NCBI GenBank assembly: GCA_016713425.1
Contig: JADJPE010000005.1
Span: forward strand, 4,624,501 to 4,688,500
Source: Deltaproteobacteria bacterium
Lineage (GTDB): Bacteria; Myxococcota; Kuafuiibacteriia; Kuafuiibacteriales; Kuafuiibacteriaceae
Length of the DNA: 64,000 nt
Direction of reading: 5' to 3'
Shown one piece after another: positions 28,501 through 40,188 of this stretch. The stretch's first letter is position 1. Each line of letters opens with the position of its first letter. The position numbers were made by a program, and so were the translations under genes. Under the pieces are notes generated by a model. It searched no databases and was not told the DNA's origin. It saw only the letters and a program-made list of their open reading frames with translations.

Positions 28501-30858
28501 CGGGCCGGACACTGGGAGGGGCTTGCGCTCTTCTATCAGCGAGAGGCGATGGTGACCGAGGCGCTGCCGGGGCGTGTTAGCCTCTATTACCGCGCAGCCA
28601 ACGTCGCGGAACTGCGTCTTGGCCATGACCGCTTCGCGGCGGCGATGTACGATGAGGCTCTGAAGCTGGCTCCCGAGCACGTGCCGGCGCTCCGCGGTCG
28701 TCGCCGCCTCGCGGAGAAACTGAACGAATCCGATATCATGCTCGCCTGCTTGCTCGCCGAGCGGAAGGTGACCTTCGACGTTGGACACCAGCTCGAGCTG
28801 AGCGTCGACGTGGGTCGGATATATCAGGACCGCTTCAAGGACCTTCCGCGGGCGATCGAAAGCTATGAGGCCGTGCTGGCCACGTCGCCCGACAACCTCA
28901 AGGCGTTCAATTGCCTCGAAGGCATCTACATCGAGCAGGGGCGGTGGGCCGATCTGAAGCGCCTGCTCGAGCTCCGCGCGGGATCCGTCCCGGATGAGGA
29001 AGAGCAATGCCGCTTGCTCGTCGCGGCCGGACAAGTCGCGCAGGATCGGATGAACGACATCGATGGTGCGCAATCTCTTTACGAGCGAGTGCTCGAACGC
29101 GAACGGATGCATCCGACCGCTTTGGTTCGTCTTGGACCCATCTATTTCCACAAGGAACAGTGGGATGTCGCGATCGACATCTTTCATCGCACGCTGGCGG
29201 TGAACAAGGAGCCTGAAGTTCAGCTCGATGCCTTCAAGAGTCTCGGGATCATCTTCCAGGAGCATCGCCAAGACTTGGTGAAGTGCGTCCAGGCCTTTCA
29301 TTCGGCGCTGCAGATCGACGGTCAAGATGTCGAGAGCCTTCGCCGCCTATCCCGGGTCTATCGGCAGGCCGAAGACTTCACGAGTGCCATCAACGTGCTC
29401 CTTCGGCTCGCCGAAGCGGAACCGTTGCCGCGCAACAAGGTTACGACTCTCCTCGAGTTGGGTGCTCTCTACGAGCGGGTCGGTGACCCAGCGAGCGCGA
29501 TCCTGGCGAATCGCAAGGCGATCGAACTCGACGCGACGAACGAAAAAGCCATGGGGCGGCTCCTCGTGCTCTACGAGCAGCGCGAAGAGTGGAATGCGCT
29601 GGCGGAGATCACGGCGTCTTTCGTCCAGAAACTCCCGGCAGAGCGGAAATCGATCGCGGGTCCTCTTCATCTGAAGATGGCGGATGTCTTCGAACACAAG
29701 CTCAAGGACGACAAGCGCGCCATCAACGCGCTTCGCTATGCGCTCGACGCGCAGCCGGGGCTGGTCGAAGCGCTCCATCGGTTGGCGGCGCTCTACGGTC
29801 GCTCGTCCGACACGTTTGGCCAGGCGATCGAGATCCACCGCCGCCTGCTTCTCCTCGACCCGTTTCGGATCAAGAGCTACCACGAGATGCACCAGATGTT
29901 CCTTCAGCGAAAGGAGCACGACAAGGCCTTTGTGGTGGCCGAGATACTCGTGTTTCTGCGTTCGCAGGCTCAGGACGAAGATCTCTACTATCTCGAGCAC
30001 AAGTCCAAGGTGGCGTCGCACACGGAGCAGCAGCTCTTGGAGCCCGATCACGACGCGATGATCGTGCATCCCGATGAGCGTGGCGCGGTGCGCGCCTTGT
30101 TTCAGGTCTTGGCCTCCGAATCGGGCAAGTGTTTCGAGGGCGATCTTTCTCGCTATGATATCGCGCGGCGCGATCGGCTGGCGGCCGGTGCGCCCAATCA
30201 TCTTCGCCAGCTTGCCGACGAGCTTGCGTTTGTGCTCAACGCGCCGCCCTTCGATCTCTACTTGACCAAGGCCATGGAGCTTGGATTTTTCCTCGAGAAC
30301 GGAAATCCGCCCGTGCTGATCGCGGGGCACAGCGTGGGGCGGCGCATGCAGGACCGCGACCTTAGGTTCATGCTTGGACGCGAGCTCGAGCGACTCAAAG
30401 GCGGTCATCATATCCTCACGATGCTCGGCGCGGAGGATACCGCGGCGCTCGTGGCCGCCATCGCGCGCATGACGCCGGCTGGTGCCGCCACCCCTGAATC
30501 GAGTCGCATGGAGGCCATGCGTCGCCAGCTCTTGCGAGGCATTTCGAGTCGGGTGAAGAAGATTATCGAGGAGCGCATTGCGCAGCACCTGGCTGGTTTG
30601 CCGGTCGACATCCCGAGGCACCTCGAGGCGATCGTCCACACGGCGAATCGGGCGGCGATGGCGGTGACGAACGACGTCGAGGTCGCCGTCCGGAACATCG
30701 CGAAGTCTTATCCAGACATTCGGCCCGTATTCCGTGACGCCCAGGGCGCGGCCGAGACGATCGGGCAGATCCCCGAGGTGCGAGCGTTGCTGGGGTATGT
30801 GGTCAGCGAGGAGTATTTTGCGCTCCGGGCGAAGCTGGGGTTCTCGATCCAAAGCTAG
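25540..30858 (+). CDS. Very large tetratricopeptide-repeat protein
   Basis: 1772 residues from GTG 25540 (GAGG 4-5 nt before); ATG 25597 is an alternative. The first 120 residues are Pro/Gly/Ala-rich and include three copies of a 12-bp unit (25714-25749, VVPA repeats). From about residue 125 to 1480 the chain is almost continuous TPR-like helical pairs, e.g. blocks of the form ...AATAYQRAFNIDPKDPAIL... and AIxxYEKVLSLNPTYLPAL, forming a long superhelical scaffold. The last about 290 residues are a different, mostly helical domain (FDLYLTKAMELGFFLENGNPPVLIAG, RRLMQDRDLRFMLGRELERLKGGHH). No signal or membrane segment, so probably a cytoplasmic assembly platform; partners unknown. Confidence 0.9.
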   Translation: MNGALSRRRFGAHVTSHGEMPADRELEVPSERKEEVAGAPTESLGPPGGGPSGDAAGAPAVVPAVVPAVVPDGGGAAPEAGSRTPSPLSRSSASPGGDHPPLPTLPLPGDSQEGALFAVKAGEDTTRWEALIAGYERDALALGDDRRAAVLFLEMGRIWEEHLAKPRNAATAYQRAFNIDPKDPAILHASRRLFTEVGNWTMVVQILDYEVQHAEGVEHRATLLAEKGSILEEKLNAEQEAEAAYRAALDVWPAEPISINALERLYQSRQDYTALYAVYARALETADQKSRRLPLLAASAHVAEDRLDDSEAAIRHHQEILALDAHNALALSALRRLLLQTGRWRELVETLNTSASATQGREEAGQHLLTASRVLHEQLHETEQALLTMLRALEHVPEDLSTLKEIEFLYEQNERYEEVVKVLRREAEVTSEARDRVPILFKLGGILEDRLGLPDEAISVLEEAVSLMPTYVPAKQALGRLYEKTCRWQALADLFEMEARLDDDLALRVTKLLKLAEIQERRLGDVGRSVKTLTDLLTQKPDYQPARKQLERILQETEDWTRLLWLYEQELTFTEDRDQKIFLLNRIGLLAEDRLQNFDVAWNAFERILAASPRHLHAIRTLARLAAKREAWPELLRIYDLEVEATDDQKEVVAILHRAGVVMEENLGDRDSAIAQYEKVLSLNPTYLPALKSLGRLYHQTARWQDLLAMFNAELEVSRSSEQTIALLFRMADILVDHVGDDAMAAKVYHRVLEIDAGNLPALRSLAEIYTKAQDYEHLVEILSREAVSLKEAKDRASTLVRIAETCETKLNRPEQAAEAYQEALRLGFSFDPSIRALVRIYSAQGMWSALYRALRAAYDHATEDDDRVAILLRCAEVAEDKLGDLDISAESLERALALQPRNTVVLAQLERVSVARRDWRRAIAIGQYLAELETDVRLYAARQIRIATMKETELEPPESGAEQYLLALNRVPEHPVALRALEIAYLRAGHWEGLALFYQREAMVTEALPGRVSLYYRAANVAELRLGHDRFAAAMYDEALKLAPEHVPALRGRRRLAEKLNESDIMLACLLAERKVTFDVGHQLELSVDVGRIYQDRFKDLPRAIESYEAVLATSPDNLKAFNCLEGIYIEQGRWADLKRLLELRAGSVPDEEEQCRLLVAAGQVAQDRMNDIDGAQSLYERVLERERMHPTALVRLGPIYFHKEQWDVAIDIFHRTLAVNKEPEVQLDAFKSLGIIFQEHRQDLVKCVQAFHSALQIDGQDVESLRRLSRVYRQAEDFTSAINVLLRLAEAEPLPRNKVTTLLELGALYERVGDPASAILANRKAIELDATNEKAMGRLLVLYEQREEWNALAEITASFVQKLPAERKSIAGPLHLKMADVFEHKLKDDKRAINALRYALDAQPGLVEALHRLAALYGRSSDTFGQAIEIHRRLLLLDPFRIKSYHEMHQMFLQRKEHDKAFVVAEILVFLRSQAQDEDLYYLEHKSKVASHTEQQLLEPDHDAMIVHPDERGAVRALFQVLASESGKCFEGDLSRYDIARRDRLAAGAPNHLRQLADELAFVLNAPPFDLYLTKAMELGFFLENGNPPVLIAGHSVGRRMQDRDLRFMLGRELERLKGGHHILTMLGAEDTAALVAAIARMTPAGAATPESSRMEAMRRQLLRGISSRVKKIIEERIAQHLAGLPVDIPRHLEAIVHTANRAAMAVTNDVEVAVRNIAKSYPDIRPVFRDAQGAAETIGQIPEVRALLGYVVSEEYFALRAKLGFSIQS
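25714..25749 (+). repeat. In-frame 12-bp tandem repeat (VVPA units)
   Basis: Three perfect copies of CCGGCGGTCGTG in the Pro-rich N-terminus of the TPR protein. Confidence 0.9.
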
Positions 30859-31011
30859 GATCCATGGTCAATGCGAAGGAACGCCTGGAGCCGCGTTCGG
30901 TGCGATGTCCTCCGACCCGTCGGAGTTGCGCTGGCGGCCGGTTGGCGGTAACTCATCGGCTTGGGGCCTCGTGTCTTGTGGCTCCTCGCTTATCCGAGTG
31001 CGTCTTCCGCG

Positions 31012-31758
31012 ATGACTGAAGAGGTGCGCCCGAGGCCTGGTTTGCCAACGCCGCGTTTCCGGCTGGAACTCCGGATGCTCCGCATTGCGCTGTTCGTCCT
31101 GATGGCTATGTCCCTCATTGCGGCCCTGTTCGTCGGGCCTGCGCTGGATGGCGCCGTGGCCCGCGGCGCTTTGGCTCCTCGATGGCTCTTCTTGCCCATC
31201 GGCGTCTACGGATCGTTTTTCTTGGTGTACTGCGTTGACCGGTGGGGGCTCGTGAGCCGACGCGGATATCCCGCGGGAAAGGCCCTCTTCCAGCTCGTGT
31301 TCGGGATTGTTTTTGCGCTGTTGCTCCTGCCCTCCAAATCGAGAGATTCGAGCGACACGACGCCCGGGCACGCGTCGCTTGGTTCGGGCATCGACGCATC
31401 GAAGACCGGAGCTGACCTTCCCGAGGGTGGCGGAACCTGTGGCGTTGGCGACAACGCCAGCGCGCGCCTCGAGATCGATCGGCTGCTCGAACATGGGGAC
31501 GCCCAAGTCCGGGTGGCCACCGTTGAAGCCCTGGGCTTTCGGGGGGCGACGGCCGCTCGCGTCTCACGCGTCCTGCGGCTGACGGGCGATCGCGATGCTC
31601 GGGTTGCGAACGCCGCGTTTCGGGTCTTGTCCGTTTGGTCGGCCCAAGGCACGTGTGATCGAGACCGCTTGCGCGCATGGGCTGAGGCACGGGCGATGCC
31701 CGAGGGGCAGGTCGTGCCTGCGCCGAATGGTGATGAGGGAGAGGAGGGGGCTCGCTGA
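31012..31758 (+). CDS. Membrane protein with HEAT-like repeats
   Basis: 248 residues from ATG 31012; the frame continues upstream to 30961 without need. Two or three membrane segments (IALFVLMAMSLIAALFVG, WLFLPIGVYGSFFLVYCV, ALFQLVFGIVFALLLL) are followed by a soluble part with two HEAT-like helical repeats (RLEIDRLLEHGDAQVRVATVEALGFRG; VLRLTGDRDARVANAAFRVLS). HEAT repeats usually bind other proteins. Its TGA overlaps the next gene's ATG by one base (TGATG), so it should be co-translated with the receptor-like protein. Function unknown. Confidence 0.78.
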   Translation: MTEEVRPRPGLPTPRFRLELRMLRIALFVLMAMSLIAALFVGPALDGAVARGALAPRWLFLPIGVYGSFFLVYCVDRWGLVSRRGYPAGKALFQLVFGIVFALLLLPSKSRDSSDTTPGHASLGSGIDASKTGADLPEGGGTCGVGDNASARLEIDRLLEHGDAQVRVATVEALGFRGATAARVSRVLRLTGDRDARVANAAFRVLSVWSAQGTCDRDRLRAWAEARAMPEGQVVPAPNGDEGEEGAR

Positions 31759-34088
31759 TGCGCTGGCAACTCGTGCTGCAGACCGCCGTGGGGTTCGGAG
31801 TTTTATTTTGGCTGGGCCGGGACGCGGCGGAGCGCTATGTCGGACCACCGTCCGAAGCCCAGGCCGAACGGACGGCGCAGGCGGAAGCGCGGGCGGTGGT
31901 GTCTCAAGTCGCGCGAAAGTGGGTGAGCGTGCGCGATGCGCACCGGTCGCTTCTGGCGACGCAAACGACGGGGTCGATCCTCACGATCCTGGAAGATGCG
32001 AAGGGCGCGTCGGATTCGGCGTCGGATTCGGCGTCGGAGGACGGAGCGAAGGGCCCATCCTCTGAGCTCGGCGCTTTGCTGGTGAGCGCGCTCGCCCAAG
32101 CCGGGGTCGAGGGCGGCTCGGCGGCTTTCGTGGCGGCGAACGGCACGTCCGCGGCGGCGTTGGGACCGGGGTCAACTCAACTTTCGTCCGTTGCGTCGAC
32201 AAAGGAGGCCCTCGCGGGCTCAAGCACTGTTCGATTCGATCGTCTCGAGGATCACCTCTTCATCATCGGGAGCGCTCCGGTCGTGGCCGCCCATGGCGGC
32301 ACAGCGCCTGTTGGCGCGCTTGCGCTCGCTTTGCCACTCGACGACGCGCGCCTGCGCGGTTGGGTGACGAGCGATCCCGAGATGGCGGGGACGCACGTCG
32401 CACTCTTTCAGGGCAGTCGACTGGTGGCGAGCACGCTGCCGAGTGCAGACCAACAGGGTGTTCAAACGACCGACGGCCTGGGCGTTTCATTGAGGATCCA
32501 GGGCCGGTCCTATGCCGTCGCGCGCAGTACGATGACCGACGATGCTGGCTTCGGTCTGACGGTTGTCGGGTTGGTTCCGGTCGACCGGCTCTTCGTGACC
32601 GGCGTCATCGATGGTGCTCAAGCTCTGATCTCGATCCTCGGCGGCATCGCGTTTCTGGTCGTTCTCGTCGTTATCGCGGCCGCACCGAGGCCGGCGCCCG
32701 AGGTTGTCGAGATCCCGGCCGAGGCGCCGCCCGTCGATGAGACCGCAGCGTCGTCGTTTCGCGGCGCGCCCCCTTCGCGCCCCATGGCTTTGGCCGGAGC
32801 CCAGGCCGCTGCTCGTGCGGGGCCGACGGACTCGGCGCATGGCGCCGCGGCCGCGTCGATGGGGGTCGGGGCGAATTCGTGGCGGACCGGTTATTCATCA
32901 TCGGATCCATCCGATCCATCGGATTCCGCAGCTTTCGGCGAGGACGATGGAGACGTTTCGTCGCTTGAACCCACGCCGTTGCCGCTTCCGCTCGATGCGC
33001 TTTCGGAAGCCGCGCCCTCCGGTGATGATGGGATGCCCGTGGACCATCGTTGGACCGGTGGTGCGGCGTCTGTTCGGTCGCGGCCGCCCATGGGTGCGGC
33101 ACCCTCGGCGGTTCCCGAGGCTGCATCGGACCTCTTTTCGGCCATCGATCGTGCGGCTTCGTCCTCAGCACCCCATGTCGGGGGCGCGCCCAGTTCTATG
33201 TCGGGGCTGCGGGTCGATCCAGCCGAGGACTTGCCGGCGCCCAAAGGCGGCATGCCCCTCGGCGTTTCACCGGCGCTCGCGGCCCACTCGCCCTCGACGG
33301 ACCTCCCTATGCCTAAGGGCGGATCCTTCCCGGGATTTGGGGCGGCGATGCCTGTCTCACAACCGACGGTGTCGAATCCTAATCGGCAGGTCCTGCCACC
33401 CCTCTCCCAGACGCCGCCTCTCCCGGATCGTGATCGTGGGGGGGCGCGGGGAGCTCCGGAAGTTCCGGACTTTCCGGAAGTCCCGGAGGCTTCGGAGGCC
33501 GTGGTCGAGGCGCGCAAAGCGGAGACCGCGCCTGAGGATCCACTCCCGTCGCCTCCCCCTGCCTTTCCCGCGCCGCCGGCTTTTCCTCGGTCCGGGGCTG
33601 CGGGCTCGCGTCCTCCTGACGCAGGCCGCGGCGCGAGCTCCGACCTGGGGGCGCCTGGCGGCGCTCCACCCGGGTCGATGGCGAAGGTTGCTCGCGGCGC
33701 GGACGACGAGGCCGTGGCGCTTCCTGGGCGCTCGGCTCGCGGGGGCGCGGCGCAGGCCGAGGATGGTGCGGTGGCATTGCCGGGGGCGGCCGCTCCGTCG
33801 GCGCCGGGTCGCGCGCCGTCACAAGCTGCGTCCGGGGCTGGGCCGGCTCGGTCGCCCGAGAGTCCGACGGCCTTCGATGAGACGCACTATCGAGTGGTCT
33901 ACAACGAGTTCGTGGCCTCCAAGGCTCGCCTCGGTGATGCCATCGATGACGTGACCTTTGAAGGGTTCAGCGCAAGGCTGAGGAGCAGTGAGCGCGACCT
34001 CATCCAGCGGCACGGCTGTCGTGCGGTGCGCTTCCAGGTGTTGGTGAAAGATCGCACCGTGTCGCTTCGTCCGCAGCTCGTCCGCTGA
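31758..34088 (+). CDS. Receptor-like two-span membrane protein with conserved C-terminal domain
   Basis: 776 residues. A membrane span at 4-20, an exported region to about 285, a second span (about 291-308), then about 400 Pro/Ala/Ser-rich cytoplasmic residues, and a compact C-terminal domain (about 707-776: HYRVVYNEFVASKARLGD, FEGFSARLRSSERDLI, AVRFQVLVKDRTVSLRPQL). The layout (exported input region, second span, cytoplasmic output) resembles a chemoreceptor-type sensor without signalling motifs. The C-terminal domain recalls the one I know from Myxococcus MXAN_5187-type hypothetical proteins; that match is from memory. The ATG overlaps the previous stop. Role unknown. Confidence 0.78.
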   Translation: MRWQLVLQTAVGFGVLFWLGRDAAERYVGPPSEAQAERTAQAEARAVVSQVARKWVSVRDAHRSLLATQTTGSILTILEDAKGASDSASDSASEDGAKGPSSELGALLVSALAQAGVEGGSAAFVAANGTSAAALGPGSTQLSSVASTKEALAGSSTVRFDRLEDHLFIIGSAPVVAAHGGTAPVGALALALPLDDARLRGWVTSDPEMAGTHVALFQGSRLVASTLPSADQQGVQTTDGLGVSLRIQGRSYAVARSTMTDDAGFGLTVVGLVPVDRLFVTGVIDGAQALISILGGIAFLVVLVVIAAAPRPAPEVVEIPAEAPPVDETAASSFRGAPPSRPMALAGAQAAARAGPTDSAHGAAAASMGVGANSWRTGYSSSDPSDPSDSAAFGEDDGDVSSLEPTPLPLPLDALSEAAPSGDDGMPVDHRWTGGAASVRSRPPMGAAPSAVPEAASDLFSAIDRAASSSAPHVGGAPSSMSGLRVDPAEDLPAPKGGMPLGVSPALAAHSPSTDLPMPKGGSFPGFGAAMPVSQPTVSNPNRQVLPPLSQTPPLPDRDRGGARGAPEVPDFPEVPEASEAVVEARKAETAPEDPLPSPPPAFPAPPAFPRSGAAGSRPPDAGRGASSDLGAPGGAPPGSMAKVARGADDEAVALPGRSARGGAAQAEDGAVALPGAAAPSAPGRAPSQAASGAGPARSPESPTAFDETHYRVVYNEFVASKARLGDAIDDVTFEGFSARLRSSERDLIQRHGCRAVRFQVLVKDRTVSLRPQLVR

Positions 34089-34155
34089 ATTCATTGCGTA
34101 CGGGATGGATGGTCGACGCCCCGGGTGGGGGCGTGCTACGAGGTGGCCGCGCGTT

Positions 34156-36057
34156 ATGCTCGAACATCTCGTCGTTGAAAACCTAGTCCTGGTCGATCGG
34201 GTCGAGCTGGGTTTCGGACCTGGCCTCAACGTCCTTACCGGCGAGACGGGCGCGGGAAAGTCGGTCCTGGTTCGAGCTCTGTCGCTGGTTCTCGGCGGGC
34301 GAGCGCAGCTCGATACGATTCGCACGGGGGTCGATGAAGCGGTCGTCGAGGCGCTCTTCACGGTGACCCCGGGATCGCCCCTCGCTTTTCGTCTGGAAGA
34401 GCGCGGCGTTTCGGTCGAAGAGGGTGCCCTCGTCGTGCGCCGTGTGATTGGGCGCAGCGGTCGAGGCCGGGTCTCGTTGAACGGACAGATGGTCACCGCC
34501 TCGATGCTGGCGGACGTGATGCGCGGCGTGGTCGATGTCACCAGCCAACACGAACACGTGTCGCTGCTCGATCCCGAGACGCATCTTGAGGTGCTCGACG
34601 CTTTTGGCGGCCATTTGGGGTTGCGCAGTGCATACGCCGAATCGCATGCCGCGTTCCTCGCCGCCCAAGCGGCGCTTTCGGCACTGAACATGGACGAGGC
34701 CGAAAAGGCGCGCCGCGAGGACTACCTTCGATTCGCGCTCGATGAGCTTCAGCGCGTCGACCCTCAGCTTGGGGAACTCGAGGCGCTGGAGGAGGAGCGC
34801 ACGCGGCTTCGACATGCGACGGACCTCATGTCAGGTGTGCAGCGTGCGGAAGCCATCCTCTATTCGGACGAGGGGGCGGTGGTTGATTCGGTCGGGCGGA
34901 TCGAGCGCGAACTCGAGCGGCTGATGCAGCTCGACGAGCGCTTGGCGCCGACACACGCTCAGCTTCGGGGTGTGGTGGCGGAGCTTGAAGATCTGGCGCG
35001 GGGGCTGTCTCGCTATCAGAGCAATCTCTCCGCTGAGCCGGCTCGCCTCGATGAGGTCGAGGAGCGCCTCGACGAGCTCAAGAAGCTGTCGCGCAAGTAC
35101 GGGGGCACGATCGAGTCCGTCCTGAAGACGCGCGATGCGCTTGCCGTCGAGCTCGACGCGCTCGAGCACGACGAGGCGCGAAAGGCGGCGCTCGTGGCCG
35201 AACTCGAGCGCCATGAAGCAGCGCGGTTGACGCAGGGCGGTCTCCTCTCTGAAGCCCGGCGTCGGGCGATTGGGGCGTTCGAGGACAGCATCAAGCGCGA
35301 ACTGGCGGATCTTTCCATGGCTGGGACGCGTTTTTCGGTCACGCTTCGACCGCAAAGTGATCCCTCGGCCGTCGGACTCGAGCAGGCCGAATTCGAGATC
35401 GCGCCCAATATGGGGGAGCCTCTTCGACCGCTGAAGCGGGTGGCTTCAGGCGGTGAGCTCTCGCGTGTGTTGCTGGCCGTGAAGCGCGTTCTTGCGGACC
35501 GCGGCGCAGTGTCCACGTTTGTCTTTGACGAGGTTGACACCGGGATCGGGGGGGCGGTTGCCGATGTGCTTGGGACGAAGCTCAAGGACGTCGCGGAAGG
35601 CGCGCAGGTGATCTGCGTGACGCATCTTCCCCAGATCGCCGCGTATGCCGATCACCACTTCCGTGTGGAGAAGACCGAGATCGAGGGGCGAACGGTGACG
35701 CGGCTCTATGGCTTGGGGGCGGCGGCTTGCGTTGAAGAGCTGGCCCGTATGCTCGGGGGGGTCGAGATAACGGATCGCACGCGAGCTCTGGCCAAGGAGC
35801 TCAAGAGCCGGAGCGCCGCCAAGAAAGATGGTCGCTCCGCGGATGTGAACGCGTGTGCTCAGACCCCGGAATCGGGAGTCGAGGCCACCGCCGAGCCGGC
35901 GGACAAGGGGCGTGGGAAGCCGGCGAAGACGGGGCGGCACCCGGCGATGACGAGTGGCCGCCGGGCGGATTCGCGGCCAGCGAAGCCTTCTCCTGAACCC
36001 TTGTCTAAGGGGGGTGCGGCCCGCGCCGGGCGGGCGTCATCGGGGCCGAGGCGCTGA
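34156..36057 (+). CDS. recN: DNA repair protein RecN
   Basis: 633 residues from ATG 34156; the frame is open to 34105. RecN is an SMC-like ATPase that binds DNA ends in double-strand-break repair. Walker A LTGETGAGKS (29-36), central coiled coil (about 180-380), ABC signature ASGGELSRV (about 429) and Walker B FVFDEVDTGIGG (about 452) are all present, with the C-terminal block VICVTHLPQIAAYADHHF. Typical RecN is 550-570 residues. The last about 80 here are a Lys/Arg/Pro/Ala-rich, probably disordered tail that may bind DNA. PP2C 2 follows 66 bp downstream behind its own promoter. Confidence 0.96.
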   Translation: MLEHLVVENLVLVDRVELGFGPGLNVLTGETGAGKSVLVRALSLVLGGRAQLDTIRTGVDEAVVEALFTVTPGSPLAFRLEERGVSVEEGALVVRRVIGRSGRGRVSLNGQMVTASMLADVMRGVVDVTSQHEHVSLLDPETHLEVLDAFGGHLGLRSAYAESHAAFLAAQAALSALNMDEAEKARREDYLRFALDELQRVDPQLGELEALEEERTRLRHATDLMSGVQRAEAILYSDEGAVVDSVGRIERELERLMQLDERLAPTHAQLRGVVAELEDLARGLSRYQSNLSAEPARLDEVEERLDELKKLSRKYGGTIESVLKTRDALAVELDALEHDEARKAALVAELERHEAARLTQGGLLSEARRRAIGAFEDSIKRELADLSMAGTRFSVTLRPQSDPSAVGLEQAEFEIAPNMGEPLRPLKRVASGGELSRVLLAVKRVLADRGAVSTFVFDEVDTGIGGAVADVLGTKLKDVAEGAQVICVTHLPQIAAYADHHFRVEKTEIEGRTVTRLYGLGAAACVEELARMLGGVEITDRTRALAKELKSRSAAKKDGRSADVNACAQTPESGVEATAEPADKGRGKPAKTGRHPAMTSGRRADSRPAKPSPEPLSKGGAARAGRASSGPRR

Positions 36058-36093
36058 GGTCCCGTAAGATGAGGGCGAATAGCCGCCAATTCA

Positions 36094-36123
36094 TTGAAAT
36101 TGATCGGGGCGTCTGCCTAATAT
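36094..36123 (+). promoter_or_regulatory. Sigma-70-like promoter of the PP2C gene
   Basis: TTGAAA (36094-36099), 18 bp, then TAATAT (36118-36123). This is the best promoter match seen in the window. The -10 hexamer touches the GTG at 36124, so transcription would begin near 36130 and the GTG at 36139 would be almost leaderless. Confidence 0.55.
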
Positions 36124-36918
36124 GTGGGTCTACGCGCCGTGGGAGATAAACAACTCAAGATTCTGTCGTTTGGGCTCACGGACGTTGGGATGCGTCGGGA
36201 TCACAACGAGGACAGCTATCTGGTCGACGACGATTCCCTTCTTTACGTCGTCGCTGACGGCATGGGCGGGCATCTGGGTGGCGAGATGGCGTCGATGTTG
36301 GCGGTGAGCACCATGCAGGAATTCGTCCGCAAGGCTCGGACCAAAGTGGTCAACGGAGAATCCTACAAGGGGCCGATCGAAACGCATCCTGCGCTCCATA
36401 TGTTGCCCGAGGCCGTGAAGGCGGCCTGCGCCGCCATCTTCCAGAAAGCCCAAGATGTTCCGGAGCTTCAGGGCATGGGAACAACGGTCACGGGTGTTGC
36501 GTTCGTCGACCAGTATGCCTTCTTCGGTCACGTGGGCGACAGTCGCGCGTATCTTATCCGCGACGGTCGGATCGAGCAGCTCAGCGAGGATCATTCTCTG
36601 GTCAACGAGCAGCTCAAAGCGGGCCTGATTACAGCCGAGCAAGCCCGAATCAGTCGATTCAAGCACATCATCACCCGGTCGGTTGGCTTCGAAGAAGACG
36701 TGGCGGTCGACACGATGGTTGTCCCGGCGCAGGAGGGAGACCTCTATGTTTTGTGCAGCGACGGCCTCGCGAACCTCGTCTCGATGTTCGAGATCCGCGA
36801 CGGTGTTTGCGACAACTTCCTGCGCGATGCGCCGCGTCAGCTGATTTCGCTCGCCAACGAGCGCGGTGGTGATGATAACGTCACGGTCCTTGTTCTGTAC
36901 GTCAACGGTGAAGAGTAG
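36124..36918 (+). CDS. PP2C-family Ser/Thr phosphatase (second)
   Basis: 264 residues if started at GTG 36124, 259 if at GTG 36139, which fits the promoter position better. Motifs RRDHNED, VADGMGGH, GHVGDSRAYLI, CSDGLANLV and GDDNVTVL give the complete metal centre. It is soluble and close in layout to the PP2C at 11788-12552. It stands between recN and secA, not beside a kinase, so it may be the general phosphatase of the Hanks-kinase network. Start uncertain; family call firm. Confidence 0.93.
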   Translation: MGLRAVGDKQLKILSFGLTDVGMRRDHNEDSYLVDDDSLLYVVADGMGGHLGGEMASMLAVSTMQEFVRKARTKVVNGESYKGPIETHPALHMLPEAVKAACAAIFQKAQDVPELQGMGTTVTGVAFVDQYAFFGHVGDSRAYLIRDGRIEQLSEDHSLVNEQLKAGLITAEQARISRFKHIITRSVGFEEDVAVDTMVVPAQEGDLYVLCSDGLANLVSMFEIRDGVCDNFLRDAPRQLISLANERGGDDNVTVLVLYVNGEE

Positions 36919-36998
36919 CCGACGGCCGGATCGTCGGATCGGGGCGGGCCGCAGGGCGACCCGCGCTCGGTACGCCCGCTCCCGGTTGGCGCCGGGCT

Positions 36999-37017
36999 GG
37001 CCCAAGGAAAATGGGCC
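36999..37017 (+). promoter_or_regulatory. Small hairpin in the secA leader
   Basis: GGCCCA, a 7-nt loop, TGGGCC. It ends 26 nt before the secA ATG. It is short and GC-rich without a T run, so it is not a terminator; it might affect secA translation, but there is no other support. Confidence 0.2.
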
Positions 37018-37043
37018 CAAGGCAACCGAGAAAGCTAATTAAC

Positions 37044-40037
<2,994 letters not shown>

Positions 40038-40058
<21 letters not shown>

Positions 40059-40081
40059 AGATCGAACTCTGCGGCCTTAAA
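40038..40081. repeat. 22-bp exact tandem duplication over the secA stop
   Basis: Two perfect adjacent copies (40038-40059 and 40060-40081) of a 22-bp unit beginning GATCGAACTC and ending CCTTAAA. The first contains the last SecA codons and the TAA stop (40056-40058); the second lies just outside. Confidence 0.95.
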
Positions 40082-40188
40082 ACTCAGCCGCCCGACCCAA
40101 AGGCTGTGTCGCCCAGGCCAGCAAAGTCAGGCGTCCATCCCAGCTGCCAGAAGCCGCGCCGCGGTGGGCGAAGTCGTACCACTTGAAC

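Noticed and set aside
29347..30852. 501-codon minus-strand frame opposite the TPR gene
   Set aside because: The same shadow effect; no domain and the plus-strand TPR protein explains the region.
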